A DNA stretch of 29,061 nucleotides from Syntrophomonas sp. UBA5432 (GCA_002424365.1 DIRQ01000142.1:812-29872); one strand, 5' to 3'. Positions 1 through 8,732 are shown, numbered from the stretch's first letter. The notes: generated from the sequence alone by a model not told the origin. A program made the numbers and translations.

Positions 1-6
1 AACTCT

Positions 7-92
7 TGTCCCTACGCTGGCATTACCCAGATCAGGTTCAAGGGTAAGGACTGCCGTCCACTCTCAGCCGGACTGTTCCAGCTCCCCTCTGT
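7..92 (-). ncRNA. TPP riboswitch (THI element)
   Basis: Read on the minus strand, this segment has the conserved thiamine pyrophosphate aptamer blocks in order: GGGGAGC at the 5' side, GGCTGAGAG, then CCTTGAACCTGATCTGGG and TAATGCCAGCGTAGGGA. These are the pyrimidine- and pyrophosphate-sensing arms and the closing P1 strands of the THI-box family. The element sits immediately downstream of a good minus-strand promoter, so it lies at the 5' end of a transcript running out of the window to the left. The regulated gene, expected to be for thiamine synthesis or uptake, is not visible, so whether control is transcriptional or translational cannot be told. Confidence 0.95.
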
Positions 93-101
93 CTTGAGTG
101 C

Positions 102-130
102 ATTATACTATTACATGATACTCTGGTCAA
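102..130 (-). promoter_or_regulatory. Sigma-A promoter of the TPP-riboswitch transcript
   Basis: On the minus strand TTGACC (130-125) and TATAAT (107-102) are separated by exactly 17 bp. Transcription would start near 95, just outside the first paired strand of the riboswitch. Position and near-consensus hexamers both fit. Confidence 0.8.
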
Positions 131-179
131 TCGGGGAACAAGTAGAGAAGGTTCTTGCTTGTCCCCCTACTTGCCCTAC

Positions 180-208
180 TTGCAGGGCAGCTAATCCTGT
201 GGTAAACT
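180..208 (+). promoter_or_regulatory. Candidate promoter of trpB2
   Basis: TTGCAG (180-185) and TAAACT (203-208) are 17 bp apart, with a TG one base before the -10 as in extended -10 promoters. The -35 lies inside a 6-bp hairpin (TGCCCT 172-177 with AGGGCA 184-189) that might act as an operator. An imperfect stem (133-142 with 158-166) lies just upstream. None of this is proven. Confidence 0.4.
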
Positions 209-256
209 AATTTCCGTATACTTGAATTAAATATATGAGAGGAGAGATTAGTTGAG

Positions 257-1621
257 ATGAGTAGAGCCGAGCTTACCAAGATTATTCTGCCGGAGGAGAA
301 GATACCAAAATTTTGGTATAATGTCCAGGCAGATATGCCTAATCCTTTGGCACCCCCTTTGCATCCTCAGACTATGCAACCAATAGCTCCAGCAGATTTG
401 GAACCTATATTTGCTCGTGAACTTATTGCTCAGGAAGTTTCTAACGAGAGGTTTATAGAAATACCGGCAGAAGTTCGAGACCTTTATAAACAATACCGAC
501 CTTCACCCCTGTTCCGGGCGCATAACCTGGAAAAGGCATTAGATACCAATTGCCGTATCTATTACAAGTATGAGGGTGTTAGCCCGGTGGGCAGCCATAA
601 ATTAAATTCAGCTTTGCCTCAGGTGTTTTTTAATAAAGTCCAGGGGATTAAGAGAATAAGTACGGAAACAGGTGCAGGACAATGGGGTACTGCACTATCA
701 CTGGCCTGTAAGCTTTTTGGGCTGGAGGCCATGGTATATATGGTGAAAGTAAGTTATTATCAGAAACCTTATCGCCGTTCCATAATGGAACTCTATGGGG
801 CGACCTGCATACCCAGTCCCAGCAATTTGACTGCCGCCGGACGCCAGGCTCTGGGAAAAGACCCGGATACTCCCGGCAGTTTGGGAATGGCCATTAGTGA
901 AGCGGTGGAAGATGCCGTTTCCAGGGATGATACTAACTACTCTCTGGGTAGTGTTCTTAATCATGTATGTTTACACCAGAGCATAATTGGACAGGAAGTA
1001 AAGCTGCAGATGGAAATGGTGGATGATTATCCTGATGTAGTGATTGGATGTTGTGGCGGAGGAAGTAACTTTGGTGGTATCGCTTTTCCCTTTATACCGG
1101 ATAAACTAGCAGGGAAGAAGATTCGCCTGCTGGGAGTGGAACCGGCGGCCTGTCCTACTCTTACCAAAGGTGTATTTGCTTACGATTATGGCGATGTAGC
1201 TGGTCTGACTCCGGCTATGCAGATGTATACCCTGGGACATGATTTTGTACCTTCGGGGATACATGCCGGTGGTTTACGGTATCATGGAGCAGCCCCTTTA
1301 ATTAGCCAGCTTTATCACGATGGCCTTATTGAGGCTATAGCAGTAAAACAAAATCCTACATTTGAGGCAGCTATGCTCTTTGCCCGCACCGAAAGCATTG
1401 TCCCGGCTCCGGAATCGGCCCATGCTATTCGTGCAGCTATTGATGAGGCATTGAAGGCCAGGGAAGAAGGGGTGGCCCGCACCATAGTCTTTAATCTGAG
1501 CGGTCACGGTAATCTAGATCTCTATTCTTATGATAAATTCCTGGCCGGGGAAACTGAAGATATAGAATTTTCCGATGAGGAACTGGCTGCTAGTATAAAG
1601 GATTTGCCAGTGGTGAAGTAA
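257..1621 (+). CDS. trpB: TrpB2-type tryptophan synthase beta chain
   Basis: PLP-dependent beta-replacement enzyme that joins indole and serine to make tryptophan. At 454 residues it belongs to the long TrpB2 (TrpB-like) group, not the ~400-residue TrpB1 that pairs with TrpA. The PLP lysine is K115 in GSHKLNSA, the catalytic glutamate is E137 in TETGAGQWG, and the phosphate loop is the glycine-rich CCGGGSNFGG around 265-274. The ATG at 257 has GGAGAG ten bases upstream. No trpA or other trp gene lies beside it, and the gene ends in its own terminator, so it looks monocistronic. TrpB2 proteins are thought to salvage free indole or to act as serine deaminases; which applies here is not visible. 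Family assignment is firm. Confidence 0.93.
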   Translation: MSRAELTKIILPEEKIPKFWYNVQADMPNPLAPPLHPQTMQPIAPADLEPIFARELIAQEVSNERFIEIPAEVRDLYKQYRPSPLFRAHNLEKALDTNCRIYYKYEGVSPVGSHKLNSALPQVFFNKVQGIKRISTETGAGQWGTALSLACKLFGLEAMVYMVKVSYYQKPYRRSIMELYGATCIPSPSNLTAAGRQALGKDPDTPGSLGMAISEAVEDAVSRDDTNYSLGSVLNHVCLHQSIIGQEVKLQMEMVDDYPDVVIGCCGGGSNFGGIAFPFIPDKLAGKKIRLLGVEPAACPTLTKGVFAYDYGDVAGLTPAMQMYTLGHDFVPSGIHAGGLRYHGAAPLISQLYHDGLIEAIAVKQNPTFEAAMLFARTESIVPAPESAHAIRAAIDEALKAREEGVARTIVFNLSGHGNLDLYSYDKFLAGETEDIEFSDEELAASIKDLPVVK

Positions 1622-1635
1622 AAAGATGCATTACC

Positions 1636-1668
1636 AACCCCGGTCTATTATTAGGCCGGGGTTTTTTA
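1636..1668 (+). terminator. Rho-independent terminator after trpB2
   Basis: AACCCCGG (1636-1643) pairs with CCGGGGTT (1656-1663) over a short loop and is followed by a T run. It lies 15 nt after the stop codon. Confidence 0.92.
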
Positions 1669-1674
1669 AAATAA

Positions 1675-1716
1675 ATAGACGCGGACTCGCTGCGCTCGCG
1701 CGGATTCCGTGTCTAT
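1675..1716. repeat. GC-rich inverted repeat, REP-like
   Basis: An imperfect inverted repeat: ATAGACGCGGA (1675-1685) against TCCGTGTCTAT (1706-1716), one mismatch in 11, enclosing a very GC-rich centre with CTCGCTGCGCTCGC. It stands out from the AT-rich surroundings between the trpB2 terminator and trmK, and has no T run. It resembles the extragenic palindromes of other bacteria, but it is the only copy in this window. Confidence 0.5.
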
Positions 1717-1772
1717 GTTAGCAAGGTCACGGACTCTATGTGTTAATATTTTGAGGGGGATGTTTATTAGTT

Positions 1773-2453
1773 TTGCTTTCCCAGCGCTTATTGATGCTTA
1801 CGGAAATGATAATAATGGGTAAGCCTACTGCCGATATTGGGGCAGATCATGGCGAGCTGGCTAAATTTCTGATAGAAAAGCAATTAGCCCCCCAGGTTAT
1901 GGCCAGTGAGTTAGGCGATGGGCCTTACATGCGACTTCTAGATGGCTTAAAGCATAGTCCTGGCCGGGAAATGATAGAAGTACGTCAGGGGAATGGGCTT
2001 ACGGTACTTGAACCTGGTGAGGTGGTAAATGTTGTTATAGCTGGTCTGGGAGGGGATGCTATGGTAGATATCCTCTCCCGGGATTGGCAGAAAGCAGCCA
2101 GTTATAAAAGATATGTGTTTCAACCCATGAGCCGACCATGGTCTTTACGTCGGAAGCTATCCCAAAAAGGCTGGCCTATACTGGAAGAAAGACTGGTTGA
2201 AGATAATGGACGATTATTTATAGCTATAAGTAGCTCTCCGGGTAATAAACCTTATCGGCTATCAGCTCTAGAGATTGATATGGGCCCGCTTTTACTATGG
2301 AGTGAAAATAAATTACGAACCCGTTATCTAAAATTTTACTTGCAAAAATATAGGCAAGCTTATTTAGGGTTATTAAAGGCTGAAACTATGAATGTTTCCC
2401 TTTTAGATGAATACCATAGTAAAATTAAAGAACTGGAGGCGATTCTAAGATGA
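1773..2453 (+). CDS. trmK: tRNA (adenine(22)-N1)-methyltransferase TrmK
   Basis: SAM-dependent methyltransferase that makes m1A at position 22 of tRNAs. The 226-residue length and the Rossmann motif ADIGADHGELAKFL (SAM-binding loop), GLGGD and FQPM match the TrmK (YqfN, COG2384) family. The start is TTG at 1773, the only in-frame start close to the GAGGGGG at 1753-1759; spacing is a little long at 13 nt. The stop overlaps the start of the nif3-like gene by 4 bases, so the two are translationally coupled. The same pair lies next to each other in many Firmicutes, which supports the call. Confidence 0.92.
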   Translation: MLSQRLLMLTEMIIMGKPTADIGADHGELAKFLIEKQLAPQVMASELGDGPYMRLLDGLKHSPGREMIEVRQGNGLTVLEPGEVVNVVIAGLGGDAMVDILSRDWQKAASYKRYVFQPMSRPWSLRRKLSQKGWPILEERLVEDNGRLFIAISSSPGNKPYRLSALEIDMGPLLLWSENKLRTRYLKFYLQKYRQAYLGLLKAETMNVSLLDEYHSKIKELEAILR

Positions 2454-3568
2454 TGGTACGGGCTAAAGATATAATGAATTTGATGGAGGAAGAATTTCCT
2501 TTATATTTAGCTGAGAGCTGGGATAATAGCGGTTTACAGGTAGGTAGTGGTGATAAAAAGGTAGGACGGATACTTATAGCATTGGATTTGGACTCTTTTG
2601 TACTAAAACAGGCAGTTGAACAACAGGTGGATATGATTATTACCCACCACCCTTTATTTTTTAAGTCAGTTAAGAACATTAATTATGCTTCACCTTTGGG
2701 AAAAATGATTAAAACACTAGTTTCTGCTGACATCACCGTATATGCTGCTCATACTAATCTAGATGCAGCAGAGCAGGGCCTGAATCAGGCTCTGGCTGAG
2801 AAACTGGGATTCGTTGATATAGAGCCTTTGTACTCGGCCAGTAAAGAAGCTCTATTTAAACTAGTGGTATATGTACCGGCTACTCATCTGGAGGAAGTAA
2901 GGGCAGCTATCTGCACAGCCGGAGCAGGCTATATTGGCAAATATGCGGATTGTACTTTTAGAACCCAGGGGACTGGTACCTTTCGACCTGGCCAGGACAC
3001 TAATCCTTTTATCGGTAAAACCGGAGAATTAGAAGAGGTGGATGAGTTTCGTCTGGAAACTGTAATCTATGAACAAGATTTAAAAAAGGTTTTAAATAGT
3101 ATGCATCAGGCTCATCCTTACGAAGAAGTAGCTTATGATCTTTATCGTTTGGAGAATGAAGGGCGGGTGTTCAGTCTGGGACGTAAAGGGTGTTTGGTTG
3201 AGAAAACAAGTCTGCAGGATTATGCATTTAGGGTAAAAGAACTCTTGGGAGTTAAATCACTGCGGGTAGTAGGGGATCTGGATAGCATGGTAAAGAATGT
3301 TGCGGTTATAAGCGGTTCTGGTGCCAGTCTGATGAATCAGGTTATTGGCCAGAATATTGATTTACTAGTAACCGGCGATCTTAAGTACCATGAGGCCAAA
3401 GATGCTGAAGCTGCAGGGCTTAAAGTAATCGATGCCGGTCACCAAGGTACAGAAGCACTGGTGGTTCCATTATTAGTTGATTATTTGACTACCAAACTGA
3501 CCAGCCAGAACCTGCTGGTGGAATTAACACCATGCATCTCCCCTGAATGCATCAAAGATATTTTTTAA
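2450..3568 (+). CDS. Nif3-like dinuclear metal-centre protein with inserted domain
   Basis: Member of the NIF3/DUF34 family (GTP cyclohydrolase I type 2 homologue, YqfO). The metal-binding halves lie at the two ends: DNSGLQVG, ITHHPLFF and AAHTNLD near the N-terminus, TGDLKYHEAKDA and DAGHQGTE near the C-terminus. Between them, roughly residues 130-230, is the extra PII/CutA-like domain (with HPYEEVAYDLY) that marks the long ~370-residue form. The family binds two metal ions; its cellular reaction is still unsettled, and the old GTP cyclohydrolase name should not be taken as function. ATG at 2450 has GGAGG at 2435-2439. The following 295 bases up to 3863 are AT-rich and contain no gene I can support. 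Confidence 0.92.
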   Translation: MMVRAKDIMNLMEEEFPLYLAESWDNSGLQVGSGDKKVGRILIALDLDSFVLKQAVEQQVDMIITHHPLFFKSVKNINYASPLGKMIKTLVSADITVYAAHTNLDAAEQGLNQALAEKLGFVDIEPLYSASKEALFKLVVYVPATHLEEVRAAICTAGAGYIGKYADCTFRTQGTGTFRPGQDTNPFIGKTGELEEVDEFRLETVIYEQDLKKVLNSMHQAHPYEEVAYDLYRLENEGRVFSLGRKGCLVEKTSLQDYAFRVKELLGVKSLRVVGDLDSMVKNVAVISGSGASLMNQVIGQNIDLLVTGDLKYHEAKDAEAAGLKVIDAGHQGTEALVVPLLVDYLTTKLTSQNLLVELTPCISPECIKDIF

Positions 3569-3863
3569 CTAGGCCCCCATATCTACCAAGCAATAAGTCC
3601 AATATTTACTCAAGTTTAAAAACAGATTTTCTGGAGGTTTCAATTTCCGGATGCGCTTTGGTAATGGAAACTTTAACTTCCCATGCCGGCAAACTGAAGT
3701 TTCTACGCGGAATTAAGTTGCTCTTTTGCTATTATTTATTACTGAATATGAATGTGTTCGCCCAATTTATTTTTATTTATATCAGGATAAAAAGGAAATT
3801 ATTGATAATTGTAGAATAGTCATAATTATGTGTGTTTAGATATATTTAAAAGGGGTATATATA

Positions 3864-4889
3864 ATGCTTAAAATTAAGGTTAACAGCTTAAAACCTGGTG
3901 TTACCCTGGGAAAAGATCTATTTAGCTATGATTCTACACTCCTGTTGCCGAAAGGGACAATAATTACAAAAGAACATCTGGATAGTTTTCGCGTACGTAA
4001 TATTGATGATGTTTTTATTATGGAAAGTAAAGCTATAGTAAAATCGGGGAAACCATTCGAAGATGTTTATAGTGATTCGCTTGACGTGGTCAGATCTTTT
4101 ATGGTAGAAGCTAAATTGGGTAAAACTTTAGATTTTAATGAGATAAGCGATATTACAGGTTTACTACTGGAACAGGTTTTTGAAGCTAATGATCTTTTTC
4201 GCCAAATGCGATTAATGAAAGAAAAAGATGACTATTTATTTACCCACTCGGTCAATGTGGCCCTTCTCTGTATACTTATGGGACGATGGCTGAAATGTGA
4301 TCGTGAAACCCTTAAGGAGCTAGGGCAAGCAGGCCTGCTACATGATATAGGTAAAATTTTTATTGAAGATAATATTCTAAATAAACCAGATAAGTTAACT
4401 GATATAGAATTTGAAGAGGTAAAAAAGCATACCTTACAGGGGTATAATCTCTTAAGTCAGTATGAATGGATAAGTACTAGCGTTGCTAATGCTGCCCTTA
4501 TGCATCATGAAAGAGCGGATGGTTCCGGTTATCCTATGGGAACTAAAGGTTACAGTAAAAATCTTTGTGTTTCTGTAGTTGCGGTAGCTGATGTATACGA
4601 TGCTGTAACCTCAGATCGGACTTATTCCAGTAAAAGGTCTCCTTATACGGCAGCAGAAATTCTCTGGCAGGAGTCTTTTGGTAAGCTCAACCCCAAGATT
4701 TCTAAATTATTTTACGATAAAATCGCTAATTTTTATATAGGTAATGAAGTAATACTTTCCAATGATGAAAAAGGGATAGTAATTTATGTTGATCCATCTC
4801 AACCTACCAGACCAATTGTTATGGTCGGGGAAAAATTTTACAACCTGGCTACTGACCGTTCAATTACCATAATAGAGGTAATTGATTAG
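3864..4889 (+). CDS. HD-GYP domain cyclic dinucleotide phosphodiesterase
   Basis: Predicted hydrolase of cyclic di-GMP (or a related cyclic dinucleotide). The C-terminal HD-GYP domain is complete: H128 in THSVNVA, H160-D161 in LLHDIGK, H189 in KKHTLQGY, H214-H215 in MHHERADGSGYP with GYP at 222-224, and VADVYDAVTSDRTY after it. The N-terminal ~55 residues (LKPGVTLGKDL, LLPKGTIITKEHL) form the small domain that often precedes HD-GYP modules. No membrane segment or receiver domain is seen, so it is a cytosolic, stand-alone enzyme with unknown input. ATG at 3864 follows AAAAGGGG. It appears monocistronic; the next 213 bases hold no further gene. Confidence 0.9.
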   Translation: MLKIKVNSLKPGVTLGKDLFSYDSTLLLPKGTIITKEHLDSFRVRNIDDVFIMESKAIVKSGKPFEDVYSDSLDVVRSFMVEAKLGKTLDFNEISDITGLLLEQVFEANDLFRQMRLMKEKDDYLFTHSVNVALLCILMGRWLKCDRETLKELGQAGLLHDIGKIFIEDNILNKPDKLTDIEFEEVKKHTLQGYNLLSQYEWISTSVANAALMHHERADGSGYPMGTKGYSKNLCVSVVAVADVYDAVTSDRTYSSKRSPYTAAEILWQESFGKLNPKISKLFYDKIANFYIGNEVILSNDEKGIVIYVDPSQPTRPIVMVGEKFYNLATDRSITIIEVID

Positions 4890-5102
4890 CATTATTATCG
4901 GATTTATTAGCCTTTCTGGCTATAAATTACCTAAAGATAGGCTTTCCAGTGCATAAAGTCAATTAATAATGGTAAAATATAAATATCAATGCTAAGTTGA
5001 AATATTTTAAAAAATTTAAAAATATTTTAATTTAGTAGCAGGAATTGCCCTTTCTTTGGGGAATGTAAAATATGGTTAATAAATTTAAAGGGAGGACTAG
5101 TC

Positions 5103-5426
5103 GTGAACAAATCGGAACTTGTTAAATCTTTGGCAGAGAAAGCCGAGGTCACTCAGAAGGATGCTGCTAAAGCCCTGGATGCATTAGTAGAGACTATCCA
5201 GCAGGCATTGGCAAATGGCGACAAGGTTCAGATCATTGGCTTTGGTAGCTTTGAAGTACGTGACCGGAAAGAGAGAAAAGTTATCAGTCCGGCAACGGGG
5301 GAAGAAATTAAAGTTCCTGCTACCAAAGTTCCGGCATTTAAACCTGGGAAATCCCTCAAAGAAGCAGTTGCGGTAAAGCCAACTAAAGGCGGTAAAAAAG
5401 GAAAAGCCGGTAAAGGTAAGAAATAG
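5103..5426 (+). CDS. hup: DNA-binding protein HU with lysine/glycine-rich tail
   Basis: Nucleoid protein of the HU/IHF family. Residues 1-90 are a standard HU: MNKSELVKSLAEKA, then IIGFGSFEVRDRKERKV and the DNA-clasping arm with NP-type signature replaced by SPATGEEIKVPATKVPAFKPGK. Residues ~91-107 add a basic tail (KPTKGGKKGKAGKGKK) that the ordinary ~90-residue HU lacks. The start is GTG at 5103 with GGGAGGA seven bases ahead. It ends in a strong terminator and is monocistronic. The tail is expected to increase non-specific DNA affinity, as in other HU proteins with lysine-rich extensions; that is inference. Confidence 0.95.
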   Translation: MNKSELVKSLAEKAEVTQKDAAKALDALVETIQQALANGDKVQIIGFGSFEVRDRKERKVISPATGEEIKVPATKVPAFKPGKSLKEAVAVKPTKGGKKGKAGKGKK

Positions 5427-5439
5427 TAAAGACAAAAAC

Positions 5440-5475
5440 AATAAAGAGGTATGTAATATACCTCTTTATTTTTTT
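5440..5475 (+). terminator. Rho-independent terminator after HU
   Basis: A 12-bp perfect stem, ATAAAGAGGTAT (5441-5452) with ATACCTCTTTAT (5458-5469), loop of five, then a run of T. It lies 14 nt after the HU stop. Confidence 0.93.
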
Positions 5476-5484
5476 GTACTAAAT

Positions 5485-5515
5485 CAAAGAAGAAACGCAA
5501 AGCGCTTCTTCTTTG
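5485..5515. repeat. Long hairpin between HU and acyl-CoA dehydrogenase
   Basis: CAAAGAAGAAACGC (5485-5498) pairs with GCGCTTCTTCTTTG (5502-5515), 13 of 14 positions, with a 3-base loop. No T run follows on either strand, so it is not a classic terminator. It sits between two convergent genes and may protect or process the 3' end of either mRNA. Confidence 0.5.
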
Positions 5516-5560
5516 AAAGGGAATTAAATGGGGGAAGTTTACATATTTATTAGTTTTAAC

Positions 5561-5589
5561 TACGGCAGGGGCTACTGCTCCCTGCCGTA
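5561..5589 (-). terminator. Probable 3' hairpin of the thiolase/acyl-CoA dehydrogenase operon
   Basis: A perfect 10-bp stem, TACGGCAGGG (5561-5570) with CCCTGCCGTA (5580-5589), begins 10 nt after the minus-strand stop codon. The tract following it on the minus strand is only weakly T-rich, so termination there is likely but not certain. Confidence 0.5.
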
Positions 5590-5598
5590 AGCTTGGTA

Positions 5599-7434
5599 TT
5601 AGTAGTCGAAAGACTCCAGGTCAATATCCAGGGTAGAAGTATCGGCATCAGTAATAACTTCAGCCATACACCATATATTAGGCACAACGTTTCTGAGATA
5701 CCAGCGGGTAGCTTCTACTTTACCTTTGTAGAACTTGTAATCATAATGCTCGGAACCCAGTTCAGTCATCTTCTGCAAGCATATAAGAGCTTGATCTAGT
5801 AGCAAGTGTGCGGCATGGAGCTGAGAGGTAGCAGTTAGTACCCGGCGGGAAAAGACTGGAATGAGGGAAGGGTTACTACTTTTCCATTCCACCAGAACAG
5901 CCAGAATTTTATCATATGCTTCCAGGGCCTTGCCTAGATTAAGGAATTCCTTATTAAGACCAGCTGTATCTTTGTTGGTTACAAAGAAATCTCTTATTTC
6001 TTGAATGAATACAGCAAACGCAGTTCCTTTGGCCATACCCATTTTACGGCCTACTAGATCCAGGGATTGGATAAAGTTGGTACCTTCCCAAATGGAATAA
6101 ATCTTAATATCACGAGCAATTTGAGCTACCGGATATTCCTCGCAGAATCCATAACCACCGTAAGCCTGAATGGCTTCACCACAGAGCCACCAGCCTTCAT
6201 CACTGGGATAAGACTTACATAATGGGGTTACAATATCTACATAGGTTGCAGCTTTTTGCCTTTCCTCCGGATTTGGGTCATGTTCCCGAATATCAAAATT
6301 AAACAGGGCTTTCATCAGCATGGCACGGGTAGCTTCCATGTGAGCTTTACCCATAATCAGGGTACGACGGATATCTTCATGATTAATAATACTGATTCTA
6401 TTGCCCCGGGGATTAGTGAAGGGACGTCCCTGTACTCTATCCTTAGCATAATCACGAGTATTATAGAAAGCGTTAGCAATGCAGCAGTGAGCCATATGAC
6501 CGGTTTCCAGGCGAGCCAGGTTCATCATCTGAAACATCTGGGCCATACCTTCACCACGGCCATCATTTTCTAATGGATTTTTGCCCAAAAGCCAACCCCG
6601 GCAATTATCATTATCGCCAAAAGCTAGGGCAGCAGTGCTAGAACCGTGTTGGCCTAGTTTATGCTCAACTCCGGTGGTAATTACATCATTATCGCTTAAG
6701 CTACCATCTTCATTAACCCAAAACTTTGGTACTATAAACAACGAAATACCGGCAGTTCCTGGTCGGGCACCTTCTATCCGAGCCAGGTAAAGGTGAATAA
6801 TATTATCGGTAAAATCATTATCCCCACCGGTAATAAAAATCTTTTGGCCTTTAATTTTAAATATTCGGGGATCATCGGTGGGATAAGCCTTGGAAAGGAT
6901 ATCACCTACATCCGACCCGGCACTGGGTTCAGTTAAACACATGGTACCTGACCAGGTTCCGTCCATCATTTTGGGGAGGAAAACCTCTTTTAGGTCATCG
7001 TCAGCAAAACTTTGTATTAAGTCGGCAGCTCCACTGGTAAGCAGGATATAAGGATAGAACACCGGATTAGCCGCACAGAGCAATTCATTAACTGCCCCAC
7101 TTAATACATGGGGCATAATCATGGCATCCTCTGATTTGTCAATATTACTGGTACCCCAACCTTCTGATTGCAGCTTATGATATAGAGGCCCAAAGCTTTT
7201 TGGGAGTATTACTTTACCGTCTACCAGTTTTACCGGATTATTATCGCCATCTTCATTAGTTGGCTCTACCATTTCCTTGGCCATTTTTAAAATGGGAGCC
7301 AGAAAAGCCTTAACATCATCTTTTGAATAATAGTCCTTAAACTGATCATATTCGAATACTTTTTCGCTAGGGAGCCATTCTTGTATAATGAACTCCAGGT
7401 CTCTAGTATTCAAGTAAGCGAAATTGGCAGCCAT
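5599..7434 (-). CDS. Acyl-CoA dehydrogenase, long form
   Basis: FAD enzyme that oxidises an acyl-CoA to the trans-2-enoyl-CoA, passing electrons to ETF or a related acceptor. Signature stretches are CLTEPSAGSDVGD (flavin/substrate loop), KIFITGGDND, and QAYGGYGFCEEYPVAQ followed by RDIKIYSIWEGTN, whose glutamate is the expected catalytic base. At 611 residues it is longer than the ~380-residue short-chain enzymes and carries an extra C-terminal domain, as in long FadE-like bacterial forms. I place the start at the ATG at 7434 because GGAGGG (7446-7441) lies just before it; an in-frame ATG at 7452 would put that site inside the gene. It follows the thiolase by about 100 nt, probably in one operon. 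Chain length of the substrate cannot be read from sequence. Confidence 0.93.
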   Translation of the reverse strand: MAANFAYLNTRDLEFIIQEWLPSEKVFEYDQFKDYYSKDDVKAFLAPILKMAKEMVEPTNEDGDNNPVKLVDGKVILPKSFGPLYHKLQSEGWGTSNIDKSEDAMIMPHVLSGAVNELLCAANPVFYPYILLTSGAADLIQSFADDDLKEVFLPKMMDGTWSGTMCLTEPSAGSDVGDILSKAYPTDDPRIFKIKGQKIFITGGDNDFTDNIIHLYLARIEGARPGTAGISLFIVPKFWVNEDGSLSDNDVITTGVEHKLGQHGSSTAALAFGDNDNCRGWLLGKNPLENDGRGEGMAQMFQMMNLARLETGHMAHCCIANAFYNTRDYAKDRVQGRPFTNPRGNRISIINHEDIRRTLIMGKAHMEATRAMLMKALFNFDIREHDPNPEERQKAATYVDIVTPLCKSYPSDEGWWLCGEAIQAYGGYGFCEEYPVAQIARDIKIYSIWEGTNFIQSLDLVGRKMGMAKGTAFAVFIQEIRDFFVTNKDTAGLNKEFLNLGKALEAYDKILAVLVEWKSSNPSLIPVFSRRVLTATSQLHAAHLLLDQALICLQKMTELGSEHYDYKFYKGKVEATRWYLRNVVPNIWCMAEVITDADTSTLDIDLESFDY

Positions 7435-7532
7435 TAAATTCCCTCCAATCATTTTTTATGTTCTGCCTATACACTCAAATCTTCCCTTAAGTGTATTCAT
7501 CAATATCTGTATAAATGACCATCTAGGATTAG

Positions 7533-8732
7533 CTATATGTCTCTGGTCCAAAGTGAAGCCAATGCTGGCCCGGTACCTACGCAAAGTGAGGCACCGCCAA
7601 TAGTTTTACCTTGTCTTTCCAATTCATAATACAAGGAAACTATTATACGTAGAGCAGTACAACCTACCGGATGACCTAAAGCTATTCCAGAACCATTGAG
7701 ATTGCATTTTTCCATATCCAACTTAATTCCAAAGTCTTCCTTGAGCATCCGTCCCACACCCAGGAATTGTGCAGCAAAGGCCTCATTAATTTCCCAGTAA
7801 TCAATATCTTCAAACTTTAACCCGGCTTGTTTTAAGCCTTTAGGAATAGCAACTGCTGGACCTAATCCCATAACTTCCGGGGCAACCCCTTCAGCCACGA
7901 TATTTATCATCTTCATTAATGGTTTTACACCTAGCTCATTAGCTTTATCCTTGGACATAACTACTACTGCTGATGCTGCGTCGTTTATTCCGGAAGCATT
8001 AGCAGCAGTTACAACCCCATCTTTTTTAAAAGCTGAGGGCAATTTGCCCATTTTTTCCAGGCTGGCATCGGGAATCATATGTTCATCAGTTTCATAATAA
8101 CTGACACCTTTTCTGGTTTTTATTTCTACAGGAACAATTTCAGGTTTGAAGGTACCTTCCTTTACAGCTCGGGTGGCTCGCTGGTGGCTTATAAGCGCCA
8201 GTTCATCACACTCCAGGCGAGTAATTCCATACTTTTCAGCTATATTTTCAGCAGTAAGTCCCATATGGCCAGGAACTAATCCATCAATAAGACCATCATG
8301 CAACATGGTATCCTCAATTCTACCCGGCCCCATTCGGTATCCCGACCTGCCTTTGGGTATCATATAAGGAGTAGCACTCATATTCTCTACCCCAACTACC
8401 AATGCTATATCAGTTTTGCCTGCCATTATATTGGTACAGGCAATATCCAGAGCCCGCATTCCGGAAGCACAGTTTTGATTAACATTACAAGCGTTACTTC
8501 TAATCGGCAGACCTACTGCTAAACCAACTTGACGGGCTGGGAGTGACCCCTGCATATGGGGGTAGACTTCACCCATAACAATTTCATCAATTATATCTGC
8601 AGGTATACCAGCTCTTTCTATAGCCGCCCTGCCTACAGTAATGGCTAAATCTTTAGCCGGGACATCTTTAAGACTACCGAGAAACTTGCCAATAGCAGTT
8701 CGGCAGGCACTTACGATTACTACCTCCTTCAA
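7533..8732 (-). CDS. Acetyl-CoA C-acetyltransferase (thiolase)
   Basis: Condenses two acetyl-CoA to acetoacetyl-CoA or cleaves beta-ketoacyl-CoA with CoA. The nucleophile is C88 in NQNCASGMRALD, the catalytic histidine H354 in ALGHPVG, and the acid/base cysteine C384. The last motif reads CVGTGPALASL where most thiolases have CxGGGxG, so one glycine of the CoA-facing loop is threonine. Length (399) is normal. The start is TTG at 8732, with AGGAAGGAG nine bases upstream and no closer ATG. The gene leads the operon with the acyl-CoA dehydrogenase and is preceded by a sigma-54 promoter. In a syntroph this set would serve butyrate or longer fatty-acid oxidation; in a fermenter, the reverse. Confidence 0.93.
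   Translation of the reverse strand: MKEVVIVSACRTAIGKFLGSLKDVPAKDLAITVGRAAIERAGIPADIIDEIVMGEVYPHMQGSLPARQVGLAVGLPIRSNACNVNQNCASGMRALDIACTNIMAGKTDIALVVGVENMSATPYMIPKGRSGYRMGPGRIEDTMLHDGLIDGLVPGHMGLTAENIAEKYGITRLECDELALISHQRATRAVKEGTFKPEIVPVEIKTRKGVSYYETDEHMIPDASLEKMGKLPSAFKKDGVVTAANASGINDAASAVVVMSKDKANELGVKPLMKMINIVAEGVAPEVMGLGPAVAIPKGLKQAGLKFEDIDYWEINEAFAAQFLGVGRMLKEDFGIKLDMEKCNLNGSGIALGHPVGCTALRIIVSLYYELERQGKTIGGASLCVGTGPALASLWTRDI

Noticed and set aside
3668..3702. Hairpin GAAACTT/AAGTTTC in the gap before the HD-GYP gene
   Set aside because: Seven AT-rich pairs with a long loop; expected by chance in AT-rich spacer DNA.
3547..3819. Open frame of 90 codons after the nif3-like gene
   Set aside because: It overlaps the end of the nif3-like gene, lacks a ribosome site and its product has no recognisable fold or composition of a real protein.
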